Source: Ramazzottius varieornatus (taxonomy: Eukaryota > Tardigrada > Eutardigrada > Parachela > Ramazzottiidae). From it: a stretch of DNA of 64,000 bases. Within the stretch, counting starts at the first letter, position 1, and each line of letters starts with the position of its first letter. The notes under the pieces were generated by a model that made no database searches, had not been told where the DNA came from, and worked only from the letters and a program-made list of their open reading frames with translations. A program made the position numbers and the translations under genes. This document shows, piece after piece, positions 11,419 through 24,500 of the stretch. The stretch covers positions 540,408 through 604,407 of the forward strand of contig BDGG01000013.1 of the NCBI GenBank assembly GCA_001949185.1. The letters are read 5' to 3'.

Positions 11419-12359
11419 GGTGTAAAACTGAAACGCTTTCCAAGAATTCTTACCTCTGACCATGCTCGCCAGATTCGAGTTGTTGGCGGTTTGTTTTTGT
11501 TATTCAGGTCGTCCCGTCGAAGAACCTCTTTCAACTCCGAGGAAGCCGTTAGTAGGCTGTTATGGCCACTGCCAACATCTAGGCAGCCGAAAGTGGGCAA
11601 CAGTGAATGGCGACGCATACGGCAATCCTACGGGAAGTGCGAGCTTATCATCTGGGGCCGCCTGACATGGCGGTGTGATAGCTGCTCGAACGACCTGTGG
11701 AATGAAAGGAAGTGGGACAAGTACAGACAGACGCCGAAGTGGGTGAGACTGAATGGAAAGACGACGGGGGAAGGTGAAGAGTAAGACGGAGTACCATGTC
11801 GGATGTCGAAAGTCCGTTTCATTATTGTGCCCGTTACCTTGCCCTGATCTCGTGCTCTTTTGGACGAATGTAAGTGCTTGATTTTTCTAATTTCCAGTTT
11901 TCTCTTATTGTTGATTTTGAGGATTTCTCCAGTTTCGTAGCTCACGAGTTACGACAAGAATGAACGATGTTTCCTGGTCGTTGTTTGGTCCTCGTCTCCT
12001 GAGCGCTGACCTAGCGAATTTTGAAGTAATAAAATATGACCGATAAGGTGGTTAAACAATTCAGATAGCACTTGTATTCGATCAAAGACCTGAAATGGGC
12101 TCGTAAGATTAGGCGGTACAAAAAGAACCTCGAGGACCCCGTACGTCTGGGACAAACGTAGGCATTTAATATATTATCGAAATCATTTACAGTATCTTTA
12201 TACACAAGTCACATCACGCGGGCCTTTGTTTACGATTCCGTTTAAAGAACAGAGCATAGTACACTTGCACTCGAAAGTTTAATTATAGTTCTCAGGGTTA
12301 GATTGTTTTGCTGATTGCAGAATTTTGTTTCGACTGCATGTGTTGACATATAGAGAGTC

Positions 12360-15300
12360 ATGGGAGTTTTGATCAAGACTCATCCCATAGATGTAGATGG
12401 GGTTGACAGGGATACTACGCTACTAATTATCCCGCAAGATGACCCTCCGAAATATGAAGCGGAAATGGAACCCAGGTTGAAGAAGCGCAACAGGTCGTGC
12501 TGTGTTTTGACCGTCATCCTGTGCCTGCTAACCATCCTCACCGTCCACTTTCTTATCCTACCCAACTCGTACCCTTCCACGCTGTTCAGCAACCTGTTCA
12601 GCGACACCCCGAGTGAATTAGACGTCCAGTCACCGTCCATCTTTGTCAGCGTTCAAGTGGTGAATTACGAGACAAATATTTTATCCGTCGATTCACCTGA
12701 CGACAGTGAAGTCGACCATCCGGACCGTTCGTCTGAAGATGTATTGGTGGAAGCCTTGCTACTGGCAATGCTCCAAGAAGCAAAAGAGAGCTTCGACGCT
12801 GAGGAAGCTAAAGAGAAAAGAAAGGAAGTGGAAAGTAAAGGAAGCAGGAATATCAAAGACGATGTCGACGATGATATTCTTACGCCCGAAGACAACGACG
12901 CTGCCGAGGTTGAAAGCAACGCTGTCTGCTCGACCATGGCGGACGACGATCGCTTTGACTGTCTTCCACAAGGGGACATCAGCGAAGCATCCTGTATGGC
13001 GAGAGGGTGCTGCTGGAATCAACGGTCATCCGTACAGGTATGCTTCGATTTTCATACTATGAAATCAGAATTTTCACGGTAGCTTTCTGCTCAGCTGAAG
13101 TGGCGCATTACGTCACGATTGTAAACCGTGTTACGCTACAGTGTCATACGGTTTTCCGCTACCCGATGACGTACAACGTTTGTTGTGGTTTGAGCCTCGA
13201 TATTTCGCTGGGCTGCGCTGACGTTGAGTAAGTTCTGAACAGATGATTGTGTGACGTCAGCTGGCCTTATGTTTCGCATTGGTTGATTGATATGCGTTTG
13301 ATTAGACGTATTTCGGTGGGATGGTGAGCCGTCGGTGGGGAGCATTATTCCCTCCGTTACGAAATCCCGCGGTGAAATCCCGGGTGTACCCAATCCCGTG
13401 CTATATATATATATATATGCCGGGATGGACAGATCCCGGGATTACTACAAAAAACCCGGGAGCATGAAATATCGGGGAACCCGAATTCCGTGCTACGTAG
13501 TACGTATATCCCACGATCGACAAATTCCGGGATTTGTACGGAAGACCCGGAGGGATGAAATCCCAGAGGAACCTTACAGTAAAAGTCCCGGTGATCTCTG
13601 CACCATTCTCGGGAATCGCATTCTGTCGGCACTCGCTTTCGGGATCCGTAGAATTTTTTTATGGTTAAGTGAATATGCTGTGAGTAATGACAGTTGTGAG
13701 AGTTTCCCACTTTGTGTGAAACCAGACTGTTCGAAATCCCTGTGCCTGTCGGGTTCCGTCTCTACTGACCCGTTTGAATTCAGCGCACTAATTCCTCTTC
13801 TGCACAATGCGACCGTTATGGATCGAATTCGTTACTTTACCTGGATCTCACTCCATGTTGCATCAGCGCTTGCCAAACGCTTTTGCATTAGGTTACAGAA
13901 CGGGATTAATACAAAAAAACCCAGGAATGTAGTTTCCCGGGATTATTTGTCGATTCTCGATTTAGTAAATGTATCGAGTGGAGAATTTCCATATGTGGGA
14001 GTGATCCCGAGGCTTTAGACCACCGGGATTTTCGAAAATTTCCGGGATTTGAGTTTCACGAGATTTGCTACCACTACGTCCGGGATTGTAGTTCAACGGG
14101 ATTTTTTGTGATTTCACGGGATCTGGGTGACCCGAGATTTAGTACCACCGGGATTACGCTCGGAAATAGTGAGTCGCGGGATACTGAAATCTCGGGATTT
14201 CGAACCGGTACCGAGCCGTCGCTTGCTTGTTGGTCTTTTGATTGGTTGGTTGTTGCAGATGGTTAACGGGACCGTGAAACTTGGACTTCCGGCTTGCTTC
14301 TACCCATATAAGTACCCGACCTATCGTCTAGAGAACTACAAAGAGACGGCCAACGGCTTTGAAGGAACTCTTCAACGAAGCAAGGACGCCAAAGACATCT
14401 ACCCGAACCCTATCAACTCGCTTCGTCTCCAAGTCATCTTCGACACAGCCCAACGGCTTCACGTCAAGATCACCGACGCAACCAAGGACCGCTATGAAGT
14501 GCCTCTACCCGTACTTCCGGGAGCCCCATTCTCTAAACCTGACACGACGTTGTATGACTTTGTGGTTACGAAGGAACCCTTCAGTTTCCAGGTCAAACGA
14601 AAGAGCACGGGAGGAGTCCTCGTCGATACCGCGACCAACACTTTCGCGTTCTACGATCAGTTCATCCAGATTAGCTCCCTGCTCCCGTCCAAGTATATCT
14701 ACGGCCTGGGCGAACATACCGACGCACACTTCCTGCATTCTGTCAACTGGAAACAGTTCACCATGTGGACCACCGACATTTATCCGAACCTGGTACGGGT
14801 ACTGATCGAAGTGTTCGTGTTATCTATTGAGTGGCGCACCCTACAGGTCAATAACATTGAATACATGCGCCACTCGATAAAACAGTGCTTTCGGCTTTGT
14901 TTCAGGCTGCGCACGCTCTCAGCCGACAGCAGCAAAAATATGCCACACTTAGTAAAACAAAACAAAAGCTCGGCATACGTTCGTTCTTTACCTTGGCCAC
15001 TTTTCTGCGGGCTTACTGAACCCGGTTTGAAAACAACCAACGCTCGTCATACTGCTTTTGTGATCGTTACCGTGGGAAAGCGTATTTCGGCATGTTGCTT
15101 TTGGATCGGGTGCCGAAATTTGGGTTTGTGATAGTGTTTTCCTCTTTGCAGGAAACGCCACTATACGGTGTCCATCCTTTTTACTTCTCCATGGAAGAAG
15201 ACGGAGATGCCAACGGCGTCCTTCTGTTCAACTCGAATGCCATGGACGTGATCCTGCAGCCGACGCCGGCAATCACCTACAGGACCATCGGCGGTGTCCT

Positions 15301-17962
15301 GGACTTTTACTTCTTCCTGGGTCCTTCCCCACAGGACGTGACCAGTCAGTACATGGAGCTGCTAGGCAAACCTCAGATGCCTCCATACTGGGCTCTCGGT
15401 TACCATCTCTGTCGTTGGGGCTATGGGTCCGTCGAGAACACTAGGAAAGTCATGGAGAGGAACTTGGCGGCTGGTATACCTTTGGACGCTCAAGTAGGCC
15501 TCGTCGAAAACTGTCAAGTGTACAGGGCAAATGCAGACACGATGTAACACCGGTAGAAGTCGGAAGTCAGTGCTGACCGTTTGGAAAGATTTACAAAAAG
15601 AGCCAGTAGCATTTTTCGCATTGCCAAGCTCGACAAATAAAATGGGGCCAGGCCGCTTCCCCCAGTGGCGCACGCTATCAGCCAATTACACTGGGAACGT
15701 GCGTCACTTGAAGCGACGATCTGCATTAACTCTTTTACCGACATTTGATTTTTGTTTCTTTGTCGGACTTTTATTTGTGTTGAAGGAACATTTTTATGAT
15801 TGCAGTGGAACGATATTGATTACATGGACAAGAACAAGGACTTCACCATTGATGGCAGCAAGTTTAACGGCATCACCGAGTTCGTCAACGAGGTTCACGC
15901 CAAAGGTCTGCGATACGTGGTGATTGTCGACCCAGGTATCAGTTCAGCTGAGGCACCTGGCTCTTATCAGGCTTACACCGACGGACTTGCCATGAATGTC
16001 TTTGTCCAGAACGCATCGGACCAAGTCATCGAAGGCAGAGTATGGACCGGTAACCCACAGGTAAGTGAATCAAGCAGTGTTGGGAAAGAAAGCCCTGGTA
16101 AGTTGGTTGTTATGGCAGGCATACCCGGATTTCACCCATCCGAACATCAGTCAGTACTGGTTGAAGCAAATAACGGATTTCCGCAAGGTGGTGCCGGTGG
16201 ACGGTCTGTGGATCGACATGAACGAACCGTCTAACTTTGTCGACGGAAGTATGGTGGGATGTCCAAAAGACAGCAGCTTGGAAAATCCCCCGTACTTGCC
16301 GAATATCGCGGGCAAGACACTGAATACTAGAACGCTGTGTATGACCGCCAAGCATCACGCAGGTATAATCCAGCGGGAAGAGTCAGATAGATTTCGTCTC
16401 TAAACGAACCCGTGCGTCGAAAAAATGTCAAAATGAAGATTCCGGTTTTTGTCCGAGGCTTCAGTTTGGACGGTAACACTTCAACGGTTCAAGTACGAAA
16501 AACCGTAGGAACGACGTCAAATAGTATTTACTCGTCGCTGCGACCGCTGAGACCGAGTCAACAGAGTTTACAGAGGACACTGACACGAAATGGACAATTT
16601 GTGTAGCTCTGACTTTTTTTTCTAGGTCTTCACTACAATCTGCATTCCACTTACGGAATCTACCAAGCTAAAGCCACTCAAGCCGCTTTGCTGCAAGTCT
16701 TCCCCAACAAGCGCCCCTTCGTAGTGTCCCGGTCGACTTTCGTTGGTCAAGGCCAGTACTCGGCTCACTGGACGGGCGACGAGAGCTCCAGCTGGTCAGA
16801 CCTGCAGACCAGCATCGGCGACATTCTCAACTTCAACATGTTCGGCATCCCCTTCGTCGGTGCGGACATTTGCGGCTTCGGCGACAACGCCACTGAAGAA
16901 CTGTGCCTGCGATGGCATCAGCTAGGCGCTTTCTACCCCTTCTCACGCAACCACAACGCCGTCAGCAACCGCGACCAAGGTAAGCCCTTTACTGGGGCAT
17001 TTATCAAGTGGCGCATGTTTGCCGTTTTATTTGCTGGAAGCTTGCGCCACTTGGGAATGTAATCCGGATGCGCTACTTTTGCCGAGCTGCCGTTTCTGCT
17101 CACATCGAAAACTGCTCCACTGCATGGTACCGTAATTAGACCAACGTGCTCTAGAGATTATTTTCCTCCAAAATTGTTTGTGGTTACAGATCCGGCTGCC
17201 TGGTCGCCCGCCGCCACCGAAGCCATCAGAACGGTTCTCCTAACCCGTTACAGTCTGCTACCTTACTACAGTACCCTCCTCTTTCGGGCTAGTATAAGTG
17301 GCCACACTGTAGTCCGGCCGCTCTTCTTCGAGTTCGCGCACGACAAACGAACTTACTCGATCGACGCGCAGTTCCTCATCGGGTCCTCCGTCATGCTCTC
17401 CCCCGTCACCACACCCAACACCACCAAGATCCTGGCGTACTTGCCGGAAGGTCGCTGGTTCGACTTTTACAGCTTGAAAAAGATCAGCGATAAGGGTGGT
17501 GAGTGGATTGAGCTGGATGCTCCGTTGGACAAAGTCAATGTGCACTTGAGAGAAGGAGGGATTGTCCCCATGCAGAAACCGGAAGTGACGACGGGGAAGA
17601 CTCGGCAGAACCCGATTGACTTGGTGGTAATGCTGGATAAGACCGGGAAGGCATGTGGAGAGGTTTACTGGGATGACGGTGAACAGATGGACGTATTGCA
17701 GAAGGGCGACTTCTCACTGGTGCAGTTCGAGATGAAGAATGGCAAGTTGAAATCGACAGTAGTGAATGATAAGTACAAGGATGTGCCGGCGATGGGCTCG
17801 GTCAGGGTGGTGGGACTGGAAAGAACGGTCAAGAAGGTGGTGTGGAATGGTGGGGAGGAAGTAGACTTTGTGTTCAATGACCATACTGTCATGGTCAAGG
17901 TGGGAGAAATGCTGGGAAAGGAGAGTACGGTGGCCATGGAATTCGAAATGGAGTTTTTCTAG
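12360..17962 (+). CDS. GH31 alpha-glucosidase, type II membrane, trefoil domain (1059 aa)
   Basis: Predicted maltase/glucoamylase-like exo-alpha-glucosidase hydrolysing terminal alpha-linked glucose, anchored with its catalytic part outside the cell. Exons: 12360-13037, 14259-14792, 15152-15493, 15806-16060, 16119-16362, 16626-16979, 17190-17962; all junctions keep frame. Domains: cytosolic tail (1-45) with a PPKY motif at 29-32, TM helix about 47-67, acidic stalk (70-190), P-type trefoil domain split by intron 1 (GCCWNQR near 219), then GH31 barrel and C-terminal beta domains. Catalytic residues are present: nucleophile Asp636 in [12 protein letters not shown] and acid/base Asp736 in [20 protein letters not shown] and GADICGF also match. 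Length and order resemble a single-unit version of animal sucrase/maltase enzymes. Start is the first ATG of the exon, 5' of the TM segment. Introns 2, 3 and 6 each contain one 50-bp hairpin. Confidence 0.95.
13330..14215. repeat. degenerate CGGGATT/AATCCCG array in intron 1
   Basis: Intron 1 of the alpha-glucosidase gene contains more than twenty occurrences of CGGGATT, AATCCCG or close variants at irregular 15-60 bp spacing in both orientations, densest at 13365-13620 and 13915-14205, plus an (AT) microsatellite near 13402. The 227-codon frame crossing it is a by-product of the repeat. Confidence 0.75.
14828..14876. repeat. AAGTGGCGCA-type hairpin, alpha-glucosidase intron 2
   Basis: Arms GAGTGGCGCA and TGCGCCACTC are perfect complements around a loop containing TCAATAACATTG. 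Confidence 0.75.
15662..15710. repeat. AAGTGGCGCA hairpin, alpha-glucosidase intron 3
   Basis: Arms CAGTGGCGCACG and CGTGCGTCACTTG around a loop with CAGCCAATTACACTGGG, close to the loop of the copy at 11072. Confidence 0.75.
17005..17053. repeat. AAGTGGCGCA hairpin, alpha-glucosidase intron 6
   Basis: Arms CAAGTGGCGCA and TTGCGCCACTTG around an AT-rich loop. It lies 25 bp inside the donor of the intron before the last exon. Confidence 0.75.
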
Positions 17963-18112
17963 TTTGAATGAAATCTTTCATCCCCAGCAAACTGTGTGTA
18001 CTTTGATTTACTTTGTGCTGACATGACTTGTTTTAGTCAGTCCACTTTTAAGAGGTGTCACTTGGACCGCTGAACTCACTTTTCTACGTACAAGCACAGT
18101 CCGTTCTACGTA

Positions 18113-18309
18113 CACGCACGATAACAAATAATGGGCCAGTAAAAATTATGGACCAGGCTCTTTCGCTACAGCGGTACGGAAGCACGTACGTAGGCGACCG
18201 ATTTAAAGTGATACACTTTCCGACACTTTTCTACGGTTGAATTTCCATTTTGCCGTCCTTCGCGTCTGTCCCATAATTGTTACTGGCTCATAATTTCTCG
18301 TCATGCGTG
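18113..18309. mobile_element. CACGCA MITE, copy B
   Basis: A 197-bp copy between the alpha-glucosidase 3' end and the G1 receptor 3' end, flanked by TA on both sides, same interior as copy A with scattered substitutions. Confidence 0.85.
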
Positions 18310-18517
18310 TACTGTATAAGGTAAGAGCTGGGCAAACAAAGCATAGAAGAAATTTGTTTTCCATCGGCGCGTTTCCTGGCTCGAGAAGCGCAAACGAAGA
18401 GCAACCACATCAGACTGGGTAGCTGAGTGATCCTACGGCACCGAAAGAGACGAGCAGAGAGGTTGGAAACTTCTCCAACAGGCGATGGGATGAATGTTGG
18501 AAAATCAAGACCTTGTA

Positions 18518-21500
18518 TCAATGCTCAATGTCTTTGACAAAAACTGGTCGGCGCATGATCGTATTGCGTTGTAGATTGTGAACTTCGAAGACCTGCTTCA
18601 GTGTTTCTTTTGTGCCACTTAGCCAATAAGACGTATGACTTTTGTCACGGAAATTGATGCGTCCTCGCGGCTCTGTGACATATTCTGTCCTATCCAGCAG
18701 ATCTTTTGTGCTTTGCCCTATTGCGATGCCTCCATCTGCAAAGCAACGAAGTAATAAGCAGGAACACCACCACGTACCACTCACACCGTAGAGCCAGATA
18801 GCTGTGTACCTTCTCCCATGGAGCTCAACAGTCTTAGACTGAAAGGGACCAAATCACCGTAGACGAAAAACCGCGGTATGGCTGTATTCATCACACCCCC
18901 TACTAGCGAGCCCGATCCAAGGGCTATCCTCCCCCGAACCCGGAAATCTGGCTTGTTGGACAGCACGAACTCCACCAAGGTTTGTTGTAGGTCCAGTGCG
19001 TACTTGGCGGCCTGACAAGCATGGTTTTCGTCTGACGGCGGTACTCCGGCCATTGCCTGCGGAAACATACCCGGTTTTCGTCGGTACAGTACGATGGCTA
19101 CCTGCAGACGACAACCCACGATTGTTGTCTCTTGAAACTGGGCCATTCTGGTCAGCGGAGACATGGCCACAGTATGGAGGACTGCGGCGAATAGGCCGTC
19201 CAGGCTTTGGATGACTTCGGTGGCGTTACTGAGGGTTTTCAGAACGCTGGGCGTCATTATGTCACTGGCGACTAGTGTCACTGATCTGTAAAGTTGCGGT
19301 TGGTAGTGCTCCGTTGAGGCGTTTCCTATCAGTCTCCTGAAAAAAAGAAATTCGTCGGTGTCGCTTTGCGCTTGTTACCGTATGGCCGCATCCGCACTGG
19401 ACTCGGGCTTTCACTTCCGTATCTGCCCTACTGAAAATCGACTTTCTGCAGATTGCCAGTCTGATCCGGGCCTGAATACGGAAATACATTATGGAGCCTC
19501 GACTGTACCATGCAGATGCCAGCTCGTCAGTAGAAGCTACTGCACACATGATTAACGGCTGTTGAGTGATCAGTCCTGGAACAGGCCTCAAATATGCCAT
19601 TTTGTTTCTGATCTTTTTCCAGCCTCTCAATCAATCGGGCTGCACTACAGTCCACTCGTTCGAAAGGGGGACAAAAGTTTCGGTTTTGATTTGAAGCCCG
19701 TTACTGTAACCCTTCTAACATCTTTAGTACGTCACTGGTCTTTTGCTTAAGAGAAGCATTACGAAGGCAACCGCTTGGTCAGATTACAGTTACGTCAGAG
19801 CAACCTCAGCAACAGATAAAAAACGTTGGAAACATGGAAGTATCAGCCGAGTAGAGAGAAATGACGGGAAGTAAAAAAGTGTTCAGCTTACATCATCGTC
19901 GAAGCCAACCACATTTTCTGCAAATTGAGAAATCTGTATCAGCTCAGTTTCCGACGGTTCTTCAACTGGCACAAGGAAACAAGGATCAGAAACAAGGATC
20001 AGTGGTGAACCGGGATTCTCAAAACGCATTCGGAATTTGGAAACTGGAAATTAGCTTATTTCAGCAGTCTATTGTCAGATCTGACGTAACTGTGAGATCA
20101 CTGTGGTAGGCGTGCTTGAAGCACTGCAAACTCTCTTTTTTCGCGACATGTAGATTTAACTTGAGTGACGTACTAAAGATGTTAGAAGGGTTACAGTAAT
20201 CGTTCACCGCACAGCGTGCTAGGCTACCGGTCAAAATCACATAGCACATACATTACCCATTGCTTTAACTGACGTAATCAAGTAATCAAGTCGGAGGTAT
20301 TCGGCTGCAGTGGGCATGGCCAGCAGTATTGTTAACTTTGAATGGATCTTCTGTTTTGAAATCGGAAAATTCACTCCATATTTGGAGCGAGTGGACTGGA
20401 ATTGCATCTCCATTTTCTGATGATGGATAAAAATTTGGTTCTGCATCATTCCCAAAACTACAGGAGTAGTTAAAGGCTCACTGCAACCACAAACCAGCCG
20501 TGCGTCCTAGGAAATTGAGAGCTCACCAAATCTTAACGTTTCTCTCTAAAACCAGTAAACCCGTCTGTTGATGATCTATTGATAGTATCAGCAGTTTACG
20601 AAAAGACAGCTTCGGGAAGAACGACAATTTTTCCGACAGAAGAGCGTTTTTGTGAAAAAAATCCCGCGTCATTGCCGACAACGAGTATTTTGATACAGCT
20701 GGGACCTTCATCGAGGCAATGAAGCACTAAGTTAACAGGCAGGGAGACTAGGACGCGAGCGAGATAAGAGACAGAGAGGCAATGCCCTAATTTTTGTGTC
20801 AAAAAATGGACAATCCGAACGAAAGTTCCAACTGTATCGTTAAATTTCGAACTTATTATTCTTTCATTCAACGATAAAAGTGTTGCTTCAGTCATCGCAG
20901 CTATGGCAGCTTGCCATTGTTTTACCTATCGCAGCTTTCCATTGTTGGGACTGTTTACCAGTACTGTGACTAAAACTCAAATGCTCCTCATATCCTGGAT
21001 TTCATGGTCAAGCGGAAAAGTGTGTCACACTTAGGTGTCGCCACCCGGTAAGACGCAGTGCCGCAAAGATTTTCGCAGGTCTGTAGTTTAGACAAACAAA
21101 CCGTGGAACGAAAAGCATCAATGTCTTGAGATATTTGTCATGTTCGCGTTGAATCTTCCTTTGAATATCGGATATCTCGTCGGACAACGCAACCGTCAAG
21201 GTTTCCACTTGTCCCAACAGCGCATCCACTATACTACCTGTTGCTCTGAAACCCCTGCAACAGTATACACGGCTCTATCAGAAATCTGGTATTGGAGAGA
21301 GTCGGAGGTGCACTGTACATAATCTGGCTTGTATGCGTTAGATGTTCCTTGATGTGATTCCAGTCCATTCGATCAGCTTGCTCTTCCGCCCAACAGCGCA
21401 CCGCTAAGTCGACCATGCCATGGTCGCAGTCCAGTTGGTCATCGAACTGAGGTCGCATCAGCGTGCCTTCGGCATTATGACCTCGGTGAACGCAGCGAAT

Positions 21501-24500
21501 GATCTCTGACGACATCAACCGTCAAGAAATTAGAACAATACAATTAAGCGGGTGAAACTGTCCATCATCGACTTGCCTGATGGCGTCAGACCGCCGTTGG
21601 CTAGCTGAACACAGTAAGGCGCCCCCCAAGAGATGACTTCTTGCAGGATTATGCCAAAACTGTAAATGTCGATGGACTTGTTGTAGACATGAACGCTCTT
21701 GCCGGTGCTACCGTCTTGATCCCGAAGAACTTCTGGGGCTGTCCAAATCATCGTAGCGTTGTATTCCGGTCTCCTCTTGGCAAACCACAGCTCCACTTGG
21801 TTAAAGTTGAAAAAGCTGGGCATACCGTAGTCGGCTACTTTCAGCACAAACTGAGCGTCCAAATACAAACATTGAGAGGTTAGCCGGGAATGCGAAGTTA
21901 GTCCTCTTGAGTATAGGTATCTTAGTCCGCCGACGATGGCATTCAGGAAAGAGAATCGCACAATCCAGTCCAATTTACTCTTCGCTCCGATCAAATCCTA
22001 CCCAGTAACATGGTGTGACAGAAACAAAGGAAAGGGACACGCCAACCGAAGGTATGCTGGAAGCAGGCATGATCGTGTTATATTCGCTATGAAGAGGGAC
22101 CATCACCAGAGTGAAACAATCAACTAACTAGTGTAGTGCTAAAACGGCTTATTTTAGCTTCGCCGAGCCTTCTATAGTGACAGCCATTGTATGAGACCGT
22201 TGCCCGCAGTCAATGAAGGATCCTCTTGACTGAAGGATGGATTTGACCACGTGCTTTGAGAGTGCAGTCTGCTACAATGCGGTCACGTGGTCAAAGTCGG
22301 CCCTGATCAATCAAGGGCTAACCCACGATCAACAAGTGAAAGTCCGCCCTGACTTTCACTTGTTAGTAATCAATAATTAGCGTGTCTGCCTACGCTTGAT
22401 TGAGAGGACAGATTTCTCCCGTGTAGCAACGTGCCTTTCCTGCAGTGAATACACTAGTTAGTTGATTGTTTCACTCTGCCATTACATACGTGACAACGGT
22501 GACCTGGCAAAAGCTGGGTCGGTTCCAGCGCATAGCCCTTCCGCATTGCAAACAATCGGTCCTGACTTTGCTAGTGGACATAACGTTGCTCACATGCGTC
22601 ACGAGCTATTCGCCGGACCTCAGGGCATAGGACGTTTGCATGACTTAAGTGAGAAATGTCAAAGCCACGAGCAAATTAAGGCACGTTGATCGTATAAAAA
22701 ATAGCTGGTCTGACTATCATCGACAGGGTAATGCAAGAATACATCCCTACCGGTGGTTACGTGATGTGAGTACAGTAACCGTTGACTTATAATCCAACAC
22801 CCTGGGACCTCAGGCAGGGATGCATCTTGGGTACAGTTCTACCTCCCAGATGTATCAATTCAAACGCTTGATTTTGTTTTGCGATGACCCATCTGTTTAC
22901 TACACGGTGGACCAAAACAAACGAAATATGGCAAGCCATCCAGCACGGTTACCACTAATCAAGTAATCACTTGCATTTATTCAGTTCTTTTAGTGGGCTG
23001 CCATGTGTTTGGTCACCCACACTGTGATTCGCATATCACGGTCAAATTAAAGCAATTGACACATCTCGGAGGTAAAACTGTACTGCATAAGGGCGGTCAG
23101 ACTGCCAACTGTCGTCAATCCAGTAGCCTTGCACTACCGAAAGGAGCCTCATGAGCCAAGCATTGTGCACTATTGGCACTTCCTGTAGACGCACGGAGAA
23201 AATTATGGGACAGGCGTTTTCGCCACGGCGGTACGGAAGCACGTAAGCACACTACCGATTTACACTAATTTGCTTTTCAACACTTTTCCACGGTTGAATT
23301 ACCGTCCTTTCCGCATGTCCCGTAATTTTTACTGTCCCATAATTACCCATCGTGCGTGTACTCTGGCAGTCGTGCAGTTTTTGAGTTCATGCACCCACGC
23401 ACATTTTGCTGTGTAGCCTGTGTCCCGCACGTACTAGCATTTTTCAACAACAGGACTTGACCTAGTGCACGGATGCATTTTCGCACACTGATGTGAGTTT
23501 GTTTCCGTCTCACGCTTGAAACATACTTTCGGCTGGCATGCAGGACTAGTCAGTTGTCGAGACTGTGTTACAGCGATTGGACGTACATACAGAGTGCCTC
23601 GAGAAGCCGCCTCGTAAAGTATGCAGAAGCGATCGGATGTTATTGATGCTTTAAGGAACTTCAGAACGTGCTCGTTGGAAAGACTCCGAGCGAAGTTGAC
23701 CTCTTTAAGGACACCCCGGTGTCGGACGATACTCTTCTTGTTACAGTGTCGCACAGTCACTAGTCGCCTACGCCATACCCCTGTTTTTGTTGTGAGGATC
23801 ATAGCTTTGTGTGCGGATCCATCGTAGCTTCCGGTAGGGCCTCCTGTCCCTCCTCCTTTTCCAAGAAGAGTTTTCTACAGAGAGCTGTTTTTTGGTACTT
23901 TAACTTGACTTGGGTTTTGAGCGAGCCCACCTTTTGTACAACAATTTCGGTTTCTGAATCTTGGCCATCGGTGACTTCTCCATTCGGCCATCGCACACGA
24001 AGTTCTCTAGGATCCAAGATCCATGTCCACTGATCGCGGTAGTATAGAACGAGGCGTCGGATGTAGAATGACGCTACACCAAACAGCACCAAAGCCAGGC
24101 AAATTCCTCCACCCATAAGAAGTTTTGGATAGGTTGTGTTTACTGCAAATTCTCAGATATCGCAATGTTCCATCGACAAAACGGGTACGGCAACGCCTAT
24201 GCTTACAGAGAATTTTATAAAACGTACCTGAAACGACTTGGCAGTATTCGTTCGTGTAGCCGCACATAGGTTTGTTGAGCGGGGCAGTGTTGTTGGCGTT
24301 AGCCCAGTCGACGTTGCCTGTCTGATTCAGCGAAACCCCACTGGGTGTGGATACTGGAACGAGCGCGTTCGAATCCTGCTCTATAATATTCCGATACTCG
24401 AAAACTGTGTGGAACGTTCCGTTTTCTGTGTCCGTCATATCGTATATGTCGAATTCCTCTTGCATACCAGCGGCGGTATCCCACGCAATATTATCCGAGG

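Larger units (their letters stand above)
9665..12359. other. intergenic, repeat-bearing
   Basis: No gene could be assembled. It contains four copies of the AAGTGGCGCA hairpin, a MITE at 11180-11316 and a tandem duplication at 11367-11418. Several good acceptor-like sites (for example near 10126, 11366 and 11505) precede open frames with basic or Pro-rich composition, but no in-phase exon chain or known domain emerged. The right end should contain the alpha-glucosidase promoter. Confidence 0.45.

Noticed and set aside
13335-14018. 227-codon open frame on the plus strand
   Set aside because: Lies wholly in alpha-glucosidase intron 1 and is produced by the CGGGATT repeats.
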